Source of the DNA: Glandiceps talaboti
Taxonomy: Eukaryota > Hemichordata > Enteropneusta > Spengelidae
Length of the DNA: 64,000 bases
Direction of reading: 5' to 3'
Assembly (NCBI RefSeq): GCF_964340395.1
Contig: NC_135570.1
Span: 15,996,322 to 16,060,321, forward strand
Shown: piece by piece, positions 1 through 10,200 of the stretch
Position numbering within the stretch: the stretch's first letter is position 1
Layout: the number at the start of each line of letters is the position of its first letter
Made by a program: the position numbers and the translations under genes
The notes under the pieces: generated by a model
Databases searched by the model: none
Seen by the model: only the letters and a program-made list of their open reading frames with translations
Told to the model about the DNA's origin: nothing

Positions 1-300
1 GTGTACTAAGTATTACTTACTGTACGAGTGTTTTTGTTAGGGTTGGTACTGTGAACTAAGTATTACTTACCGTAAGAGTGTTTTTGTTAGGGTTGGAACT
101 GTGAACTAAGTATTACTTACCGTAAGAGTGTTTTTGTTAGGGTTGGTACTGTGTACTAAGTATTACTTACCGTAAGAGTGTTTTTGTTAGGGTTGGTACT
201 GTGAACTAAGTATTACTTACCGTAAGAGTGTTTTTGTTAGGGTTGGTACTGTGTACTAAGTATTACTTACTGTACGAGTGTTTTTGTTAGGGTTGGTAAC
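1..300. repeat. 50-bp minisatellite, six copies, cut by window edge
   Basis: Six head-to-tail copies of a 50-bp unit run from the first base; the array continues leftwards out of the window. Each unit contains TTTTTGTTAGGGTTGG and TATTACTTACCGTAAG. Read on the minus strand the second motif is a good splice-donor sequence (CGGTAAGTAAT). Copies differ by one to three substitutions and no indels are seen. Confidence 0.95.
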
Positions 301-708
301 CCAGTAATACTAAGGGGTAAAGGTAGCAGTGTTTTCAATAGAATCTATCATGATTTTGTTAGGGAACTCTGGTAATAATGTTGGTTCTTATATAGCACTT
401 TCCCACCCAGTCTGGGTGCACTTTACAATTATTACCCCTGGCTCAGATCTATAGTGCACAATGGCCCTTTATACTTCCCCCAACTCCCTGGGGAGCATAC
501 AATCCATTGCAGCCTATATAAGCACATAGGATTATAGCATTCATATTGCAACCTCTATCCTACCAGGTCCCCAATTATACAGCTGGGTTGACTAAGACAC
601 AGTGATGATTCAAATCTTGTCAAAGGACTTTAGCCATTCAGGAACAAATGGCATTGATGAGGCTAGAACCTGCAACCTGCAGATTCCAAGCCAGCAACTG
701 TGATACCT
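301..708. other. Non-coding spacer between two related minisatellites
   Basis: About 400 bp without a credible reading frame. It is less AT-rich than its surroundings and looks like a dispersed element (a TATATAGCACTTTCCCACCC start and a GAACCTGCAACCTGCAG segment near the end), but I cannot assign a family. It sits between two arrays whose units are related in opposite orientation, so it may be the core of an element with repeat-array ends. Confidence 0.35.
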
Positions 709-1201
709 CGATAGATTTTACATACTGACCACCCTTAACAAAAACACTGGTAGGGAACCCTGGTAAAATGACTGGGGAACTCAGGTAGATTTTACCTACT
801 TACCACCCTTAACAAAAACACTGGTATGGAACCCTGGTAAAATGACTGGGGAACTCAGGTAGATTTTACCTACTGACCACCCTTAACAAAAACACTGGTA
901 GGGAACCCCGGTAAAATGACTGGGGAACTCAGGTAGATTTTACTTACTTACTGTCCTTCGTGAAAAACACTGGTAGGGAACCCCGGTAAAATGACAGGGG
1001 AACTCAGGTAGATTTTACTTACTTACTGTCCTTCGTGAAAAACACTGGTAGGGAACCCCGGTAAAATGACTGGGGAACTCAGGTAGATTTTACTTACTTA
1101 CTGTCCTTCGTGAAAAACACTGGTAGGGAACCCCGGTAAAATGACTGGGGAACTCAGGTAGATTTTACTTACTTACTGTCCTTCGTGAAAAACACTGGTA
1201 T
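709..1201. repeat. 74-bp minisatellite, about 6.5 copies
   Basis: Tandem units with GGGGAACTCAGGTAGATTTT, then a TACTTACC or TACTTACTG block, then AAAACACTGGTAGGGAACCC. On the minus strand the unit carries AGTGTTTTTGTTAAGGG, matching the 50-bp unit at 1-300 in the opposite orientation. The first copies read ACCACCCTTAACAA and later copies read CTGTCCTTCGTGAA, so two subfamilies lie side by side. Confidence 0.92.
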
Positions 1202-3029
1202 AACATGAAGATTATCAGAGATTGAATTGCGAGTGATAAATTCATACTTTATGTCTATAAATGTTATCAGTCATCCAGGTACAAAGTTAGTAATAGTATT
1301 TACAATTTATTCCACTGGACTTGCTTGTCTAAACCTGATTAGCTTATATACTGTTATTTGTAAAATTCAATGACGGGTTTCATTATCACATGACAGTTTA
1401 ACACTGTCACATGTCACCAACCACCTGTCACTAGATTATCAGTCGATCTAAAGAAGCATCTAAAATAGAACATGAAACTGTTTCCAGTTAAAACAACACC
1501 AAGTCCAGTAGAATACCGAGTACCGATAGATCGTAATTTCTTCATTATTAAATCATACTTCTGACAGTGACATAAGCGTGTTTGTAAAGATAATTGTTAA
1601 GAAAATGTATTTTCCATCATTTTGGTCAAATATCTTCAATTTGGTACACAATTTGTTACAACTATGACTCCAGATAGGTGTCTTATTCAGAAAACATAAG
1701 TGTTGACTCTCAAACCAAGTTACTACAAGTGTGTCAATAATAAATTTGAGTGAAATAAACCATGGTGAAAATAAAATTGAGTTGAATGTTTCTTTACGCA
1801 ACACAAAGATATCAGTTATGTCTGATCAATGGTGTTTGGGACGATTGTACAGTGTCACACAAACTTCACATTGGCTAAAACGCCCACCCCCTACAAATGA
1901 ACATTCACAAATGCCGTCATTGGTATGTTTATATGTGATGTAAACCATGGTGAAAATTGTAGCAGTCACACCACTATGATCAATACAATGTAATAATGTG
2001 GTAAACACATTGAAATACTCACCAGAAACCTGAGAACATATATCATATTAGCAGTAAATATTAATCAACTTATCAACATCTCAATGTTATCATTGAAGGT
2101 GTAAAAGTTTTTGAAATTTGGTTATAAGTGCAAAAATGACTTGGAAGTTCAGCAATTTCATTGAGCCCCAGCCACACTCACCCACCCACCCCCATCCGCA
2201 ACAAATGAAGTTTGTTTATTGAGCTTGTGTAACACCCTGCAATCGTCTTGTATGACTCAGACACCAAAAGTGGTCTCAGCTTATGATCATGCATTTTAAG
2301 TTTCATAGCCTGCCTTGACCAAAGCATTGAGGATAAATTCTGACCATGACATTGAATGAGTACCATACTAAATCCAGGTCTGTCACTCATTCCTTTCAAA
2401 TTTATGACAATATTAATTTGTTAATTTTGTCTTGCGGTTAGTGTGATTATGGTGTCAATAAATATTTGTTGTAACAGACTGCAATGTATTGTCTTTTAAT
2501 GTGTAATAATTCAAAGGAAGCTGTGATGAATTCCTTGATACCATTCATGTGTCCATGTTGTAACTAACTGATGATAGCCATGTGTATCAGTGTTCAGTTC
2601 TGGTATGTCAGGGAAAGTACATCCCAGCCCAATCTGATTAAAATCCAATGTAGTGTACACGTCACAAATTCTTTTTTGGCTGTTACGTTTACTGTTGTTT
2701 ATTCTTTTTGCCCTACAACTGTATACCAGTGTGAATTCAACTCCAAATGTCACTCATTAATGAGACTAGATGCTTCTTTAAAATATGGTATGCATCTTTC
2801 AATAATATGAAGTAGGAATGTAACCCATGTCAACCAAACTCCAGTCCGTTCAGTATTATTTTTCATTGCATCAACCGGGAAAAAATGTTCTGGCTTGTGA
2901 GAATTGGTGTGCTCTGATCAGCTAACATGTCAACTGGTAGATGCTTTGTAGTTGGCCTCTATCCCCCCCCCTCCCCCCGTCATTTCTATAAATGCAAATC
3001 ATTACAGTCAATATTATAGTGTCATTGAA
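1202..3029. other. AT-rich non-coding DNA
   Basis: No supported exon on either strand; reading frames are short and low in coding character. One recognisable piece is CCCAATCTGATTAAAATCC near 2626, which is the terminal motif of the hairpin element at 26186-26404, so a degraded copy of that family lies here. Confidence 0.5.
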
Positions 3030-3200
3030 TGTTGTCCCAAGCCTGGAGGGGTTGGGGTACTCACATAGAAAGTGGAGGGGTTGGGGGTACTCACATGGAG
3101 GGGTTGGGAATACTCATAGAAAGTGGAGGGGTTGGGAATACTCATAGAAAGTGGAGGGGTTGGGAATACTCATAGAAAGTGGAGGGGTTGGGGTAATCAC
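3030..3200. repeat. 28-bp minisatellite (GGAGGGGTTGGG units)
   Basis: About six tandem units of 24-28 bp, each with ACTCATAGAAAGTGG followed by AGGGGTTGGGAA. Units are slightly variable in length at the left end and uniform at the right end. Confidence 0.9.
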
Positions 3201-3506
3201 ATAAAAAGGGTATATACAAAGTTTGGCCCTTTTTGGATGTACCGGTATGTATGACCTTTGACCCCATATATTGGACAACAAAGTTTCCAAGTTGTTAATT
3301 TTCCCATTCTTTTTCAAAATTACAATTTCCAGGGTGCTAATTTTCATATTTTTTCAAGACTTTTGACTCCTGTCTCCTATTTTGTGGCAGGATACAGACA
3401 TGTTACCCTTACTTTCTGGCTGATATGCAGAATCTTTACTGAGTCAATTATCGTATAACCCCCACCCCCACCCCCATCCAAATTCATAATTTTATCCTGA
3501 TTTTTC

Positions 3507-4297
3507 GGTTCCAGGACAAATGCCCCCATAGGAAAAATGCCCCCCAGACAAACACCCCTGGTAGGACTGTCATTGGCTACAGATAGAGATCCAAAAGCCG
3601 AATTTTGGAAGTACACTTAAAATATGGTTTTATCACTTTTATTGTATAACTGACGAATAGAATAGACAGAAGATGTTCAAAAAATGTTGAATTCGACCAA
3701 ATAGGGCATGATTTGGTTTTATCACTTTTATTGTATTATTACTAAAAGCGTCCTTATAAAGTGATTTCGGGTGGTGTACTTAATATGTTAAAAATGACTT
3801 AACACTAACAGTCATTGTTATATACACATACACATTTTATTTCGGACATTAGACTAAAATTGTGATGACAGTGACGAAAAATACAAACAACAAACTTAAG
3901 TGTGATAAACACGGGATTTGATTTTTAAATAAGGCAGTTAATAGGTATTGCTTAAGTCTAGAACTCCAGAATCTGATTGCATAAATACTAAATTTTACTA
4001 TAATATTCAAAACTGGAGGCTGTGAGCTATTCCCCTCAAAAAGTCAAGCACATGACGATTCTCGAAATCGGCAACAATTTGTGTAGAACTCTGGAATCTG
4101 ATTGCATAAATATTAAGTGATAAAAACCATATTTTTTATTTTAAATACACCGCCTGAAATCACGTCTTTCAATCACACTATAGTAGAAATGCTAAGTAAC
4201 CCTAAAAACATGCCCTTCTTGGTTGAATTGTGAGCCATAGTCCTACCGTATACATTTGTTCGGGGGCATTTGTCCTACGGGGGCATTTGTCCTGTTA
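3507..4297. mobile_element. Non-autonomous inverted-repeat DNA transposon with 10-bp flanking duplication
   Basis: The ends are inverted copies: CAGGACAAATGCCCCC on the left (from 3512) and its complement on the right (to 4294). Similarity continues inwards through a GGTAGGACT block and further segments. The 10-mer CTGATTTTTC lies immediately outside both ends (3497-3506 and 4298-4307), as expected for a target-site duplication. There is no transposase frame. Internal direct repeats (GGTTTTATCACTTTTATTG twice; CTGATTGCATAAATA twice) point to later internal duplication. A 9-10-bp duplication with long terminal repeats is typical of Mutator-like elements, but the superfamily is inferred only from that. 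Confidence 0.7.
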
Positions 4298-5028
4298 CTG
4301 ATTTTTCATCTTTTTTCTAGCATAACCTGTTTCACAAACTATGACAATAACATCAAAATATTGCTGTTACATGAATATATGATTTAATGCTTTCATAAAA
4401 CATATTTACAATACAAAACTGTACATAAAATATATATACACAACTCTTCACTGATTCTATAAATAAATACTACAAACTCATCTCTCCACTTTGTTGTTAT
4501 GGAAATCAAAATGTGTTTATTGCAACCAAAATGTGTTTATTGCTTGAGTTATGCAATATTTTGAAAGTCCATTACTGACGTAACACGTCTATCTGTTGAT
4601 CTAAAATCTTGTGGCACATTTCCCTGCTTTGTGTACATCGCCATATTGTACACAAAGCTCATCGGACATTTGTCATCAGATATGCAAAGATCACATCATA
4701 TATTCAAATTTCCCACCAGATATAATTAGCATATTCAGCAACGGAAAAGCTGCCACTTGAATTCTTAGTTGTGCATACCCTACAAGTGTTGAAATGTTTA
4801 CTAGGATAACAACGACATATTGATACTGTGAGTAAAGACTGGAAGCCAAGGCCCTGAACCACAAGTTACCATGGTTACAGTATCTGTACTCAATCTATAA
4901 ACTACATTCATAACAGCAATGAGACAGTACAGAGTTAGTACATGTATACAAAGCAACAAGGTAAGGTCACTTTATAGTCATGTACAGATTCAAGGCACTG
5001 CACTGCTAATTATAGCATCTGTATTAAA
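4298..5028. other. AT-rich non-coding DNA
   Basis: No supported gene. Contains only short local repeats such as AAAATGTGTTTATTGC twice near 4508-4545. Confidence 0.5.
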
Positions 5029-5035
5029 TCATACA

Positions 5036-5067
<32 letters not shown>

Positions 5068-5151
5068 CACACACACACATACATACATACATACATACAT
5101 ACATACATACATACATACATACATACATACACACATACATACATACATACA

Positions 5152-5185
<34 letters not shown>

Positions 5186-5507
5186 CATACATACATACAT
5201 ACATACATACATACTGTACATACATACATACATACAGACAGACAGACAGATAGACATACATACATACATACATACATACATACATACACACATACTGTAC
5301 ATACATACATACATACATACATACATACACACTAATACATACATACATACATACATACATACATACATACATACATACATACACACACACACATACATAC
5401 ATACATACACATACATACATACATACATATACATACACACATACAAAAATACACACACACACATACATACATACATACATACATACATACATACATACAT
5501 ACATACA
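5029..5507. repeat. CATA/CA microsatellite tract
   Basis: Nearly 480 bp of (CATA)n with inserted (CA)n, (CAGA)n and three ACTGTACATA interruptions. Long apparent reading frames here (Tyr-Ile-His-Thr or Met-Tyr-Val-Cys periodicity) come from the repeat, not from a gene. Confidence 0.97.
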
Positions 5508-6654
5508 GTCTGCACTTGTCATGTCTAGTAACACCACAATAAAGCTACATTTTGATTATATTCTTACTTTGAGGACACATCAACCAACAACATTCATCTA
5601 GAGGTATTTACTAAGAGTTTACTGAAGTCAACAAGTTACTTTGTATTCATTGTAAAGTTACAATATCTTCACTATATGTTAGGTTTTATCAAATTGAAAT
5701 TTCTACTCTTTGAGTCAAAAAAAACTTTTAGAGGTAAATCCCAAGTTTTTGCTGAAGTTTTCTTCATATCATCAGGGTAAAAAACCTGACGATGCTAAAG
5801 AAGTCAGTGAGAATTTTCATTTGGTACTATGCACCCAGAGTCTATGAACATTCTTCTTGTATGTTATGTCACAGTCCCTCTATCATAGATAGAGAGAGAC
5901 TGTTGTTATGTTTTGTTCTTTGCCATGGTTACCCAAAGAAATCTAATTCTTGTTAGTATTTCTTATATCAGGTCTACATAAATTAAAATATTAAAATGTA
6001 CATAATGGTTAGCAGTGTGCAATGGCTGATCACTTAGTAACTAAATAAATAACTATATACACAGTACACAAAATAATTTGCTATGTACTTTAAAAAAACA
6101 CTGATAAAATGCTGGCATTGTGGCAGTAAAAAAATGGTAAAATAATAGATTGGCAAGATTGTTTTTTGAAAGGAGAGCTAGGCTATGCTAGAGAGTAATG
6201 GTTAACTACACACATATACTCTACCAATGACAAAGTAGAAATTTAAAGACCTACCATACTTCAGATTAGGGTTAAAATTTAGCTGTGAAAAACAATTGTT
6301 TGACAGCTGTAGAAAAACTTGGTCCAAAATAAAAGAGTAATCCTATGTAATCCATACTAAGATAACACTAATACGATGACCTGGGATTGAAACATGGTTT
6401 AACAAATGTGCACAACATAATTTGATAAGTTGAGAGATTTTGACAGCAAACTGTCAGTTTTGTTTATCTATTATATATAGCACTGTTTATTATTGTATCT
6501 GGATAACATCAACTGATCACAGAAAATACTCTCATAGATCTTTGGAAGCACATATCGGCCTTCATTCCCATTCATTTTATTGGGCAACTCTGAATAGAAG
6601 AGACCTCATTTTTAAGGTCACTTCTCCTACGTCTACCACAACAGTTGAATCTTT
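5508..6654. other. Non-coding DNA with a dispersed-repeat fragment
   Basis: No supported exon. About 6265-6400 resembles 16140-16310: both have AAAATTTA, CAGTGAAAAACA or CTGTGAAAAACAATTGTTT, CTTGGTCCA, and CCTGGGATTGA. These are two diverged copies of one interspersed repeat. Part of this stretch could be 3' UTR of the DNAJC12-like gene, but no convincing polyadenylation signal was found close to its stop. Confidence 0.4.
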
Positions 6655-6873
6655 ACAAATGTAACTCTACATATGTTACTGTATCTACTACGAGTATATT
6701 GATGTAACTCTACCTATGTTACTGTATCTACTACGAGTATATTGACGTAACTCTACCTATGTTACTGTATCTACTACGAGTATATTGATGTAACTTTACC
6801 TATGTTACTGTATCTACTACGAGTATATTGACGTAACTCTACCTATGTTACTGTATCTACTATGAGTATATTG
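6655..6873. repeat. 43-bp minisatellite, five copies
   Basis: Five tandem units containing TAACTCTACCTATGTTACTG and TATCTACTACGAGTATATTG. Units differ at single positions only. Confidence 0.93.
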
Positions 6874-7196
6874 CACTATAGTCATAATAATAACACTGTA
6901 TGTACATTGTATGTATTTACAGACTAGTTATCATATCGTTATACTGAGTTACTTACAAATAACTAAGATAACATTATATTTACTCGGCTTTCTAACTGTG
7001 ACAAAATCTCTACTTTTTACATCACAACACTGCAGTCAACATACTTACAAATAAGCAACATTTTGGACAGTTTTCTGTTGTGTTTTGCAGGTTGTACTGA
7101 GCAATGTTTTTTGGCACTGGAATGATTGTGAATAGCATTCAAGTTCAAACTATTTTAGGAATCCATGGAAAATAGTACTTTATGTACTATCCTGTC

Positions 7197-7288
7197 TCAA
7201 ATTTCATAGTTCCGGAATTTACGTAGAGTTTCACTGGGAGAATCTGATGACCAGGAATCATTTCTCCATCCCCAATTAGCTGATGAAC
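7197..7288 (-). CDS. DNAJC12: DNAJC12-like exon 5 (stop codon)
   Basis: Acceptor TTTGGTTTCAG. Encodes the last 30 residues, ending SETLRKFRNYEI and TGA. This C-terminal peptide is the signature that separates DNAJC12 from other J proteins. Confidence 0.94.
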
Positions 7289-10200
7289 CTGAAACCAAAT
7301 TAAATTAACTTCAAATTAATGAAAGGACTTCACTTGTTTACAGTGATATGCATGTGTTGTTTACTACTATGATGACTGTGAGGGCGCCCTGTCATGTCGG
7401 ACCTTACAGACTAGTAATGATCCTAACTAGAATGATATCAGTACTTTCCAATGCTATGGTTGTCAAATAAGGGCTTGACATCAATGTATTCAGATTAAAA
7501 TTTACCCTCTTCAGGTCAAGTCAGTGGCCAAAATCATCCTGGACTCCCATAGCTTACACTATTTTATTACAATTTTTAAATTATCAAAACAAATTTGATT
7601 TCAAGCCTGAGACAAACAAAGCCAACTTCAGGTAATATCCCAAGAAATTAATTATTACTTTAGTTGCTTAGAAACAGAGTACATAGTTTGTTGACTCTCA
7701 CCTCCAGTACTGTTGCCTCTCCCATCAATCTGAGTACTACTTGATGCCCCAGCCTCTCCGTCACCGGGTACTGTCTGGGTTGTGTCTTGGATTATGTCAC
7801 TTGACTCTGAGGGATAATGTTCAAGCATTGGTTCCTTTCTAGGTTTTGTTGCCCAGTGCATGGACTGTAAATGAAAACATTGTAATGTGAAAAACTAACA
7901 TGTGATGTTTAGCACACAGTGTGGACTAAAAGATAAAATGACATTTCAAATTGTTATTCATCACAGGAACTATTAGTCAGTAAGACAGACTGTTTTGGCC
8001 AATCCCTCTCCCTTTCTCACCACTGAGGGCAGAGTGACAAAATATACCTTACAGTTTGACAATCATTTCCTATAAGGTGTAAACAAAAAAAATGCGTGGT
8101 TCCGATTACATTCAATGTTAAAATAGTTGGGTAGGTAGATTTTTTATTTTATTGTCTTGTATATTTTTCATGGGTGAGTGTCTATTTCAGGTTTTCCATT
8201 GTTTTCCAAATGGTCTCTGTGTTGTTTATTTCTTTCTATCAGATGTACAGCCATTACAGATAGAATAGGTTTATATTGTCTTTTTAGGTTGACGTCAATT
8301 TCCGCACCCACTATTTCTTGCGAGACTTCAGGATTTTCGCAATTTCATTATTATCTTTCTCGAATACGTAAAAAAAGTTTAGGGTCGGCGTGAAAAACTA
8401 GGTGGGGTCGGATAACCTGAACCAAATAACTTTTTTATTTGGCCTAAGTATTGTTTGAAGTCTTTTGATTGTAAGATATTATTACCACTGAAGTCATTGA
8501 AGTCTGCTACAAATGTAAATTTTATACAACGTATTTATCCCAGATTTCAATGACTTCAACAATATCTGACAATTGCTCATATCTTACATTCATCACTGTT
8601 GATAAAAAAATAGAAATATGTCATTCTTGATACAAAGCAATGGATTCTAATTATACTTACAGGCAACATTTCACCTGTCCAGATTGATAGTCTTGTAGTT
8701 TATTTCAGGTTGGTGTGTTTATAAAATTGCTGTCCCTTCACACAGTTTTGGCAATGTTGTGGCTGCTGACTGTGGGTAGCTTGAATTTCAACACCTATTC
8801 TAAGCATACAGCCACAATTCAACTTGTGGCTACTGACTGTGAGTAGCTGAAAACTGACTTTGAACAAATGAATTCATCTCTTAATGTTACTCACCACATG
8901 GACATGTTTCTTAAGATGTAACCATTGTTCATATGGCACAGACAGACCACTATGACGCCAAGCATCGTATAGCTTTCTACTCTCTTCATTCACTAGTGTA
9001 TCTCGTGCTTTTTGTAGTAGATGAAACTTTCTTTCTATAGAGAGAGAGAGAGGAATACTGATACATGTATATCAATTGTGAATCTGAATTGATGTGCGAT
9101 TGAAAACCATGGAAATCATGTTAAAAATGATATTTATGGATGAGAAATGGGTACTTATGATTTTCAATAAAATACAATGTGAAAGAACATAGATGAAGAT
9201 CAAAAACTTCAAAATGTGTAAAAAGTTTGTTACTGCATGTAAGGAACTAATTTGTGAATATGCACCTGATATATGAAGTCCAAAGAACTGATGTTAAAGA
9301 AATGGATGAGGCATGGGTTGGGTGTGATATGGGTTGGGTGTGATATGGGTTGGGTGTGATATGGGTTGGGTGAGATATGGGTTGGGTGAGATATGGGTTG
9401 GGTGAAATATGGTTTGGATGTGATATAGGTTGGGTGAGATATGGGTTGGGTGAAATATGGGTTGGGTGAGATATGGTTTGGGTGAGATATGGGTTGGGTG
9501 AGATATGGGTTGGGTGGGATATGGGTTGGGTGAGATATGGGTTGGGTGTGATATGGGTTGGGTGGGATATGGGTTGGTGAGATATGGGTTGGTGAGATAT
9601 GGATTGGGTGGGATATGGGTTGGTGAGATATGGGTTGGGTGAGATATGGGTTGGATGAGATATGGGTTGGGTGGGATATGGGTTGGGTGTGACATGGGTT
9701 GGGTGAGATATGGGTTGGGTGTGATATGGGCTGGATGAGATATGGGTTGGATGAGATATGGGTTGGGTGAGATATGGGTTGGGCGAGATATGGGTTGGGC
9801 GGGATATGGGTTGGGTGGGATATGGGTTTGGTGAGATATGGGTTGGGTGAGATATGGGTTGGGTGGGATATGGGTTGGGTGAGATATGGGTTGGGTGAGA
9901 TATGGGTTGGGTGTGATATGGGTTGGGTGAGATATGGGTTGGGTGTGATATGGGCTGGATGAGATATGGGTTGGGTGGGACATGGGTTGGATGAGATATG
10001 GGTTAGATGAGATATGGGTTGGGTGGGATATGGATTGGGTGGGATATGGGTTGGTGAGATATGGGTTGGATGAGATATGGGTTGGATGAGATATGGGTTG
10101 GGTGAGATATGGATTGGGTTGGATATGGGTTGGTGAGATATGGGTTGAGTGAAATATGGGTTGGGTGAGATATGGTTTGGATGTGATATGAGTTGGGTGA

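Noticed and set aside
1-300. Telomeric repeat (TTAGGG)
   Set aside because: TTAGGG occurs once per 50-bp unit only; no (TTAGGG)n tract. The GTTAGGGTGAG region at 19.1-19.5 kb is likewise irregular.
5010-5537. Tyr/Cys/Val- and His/Thr-rich open frames
   Set aside because: Products of the CATA/CA microsatellite in several frames on both strands.
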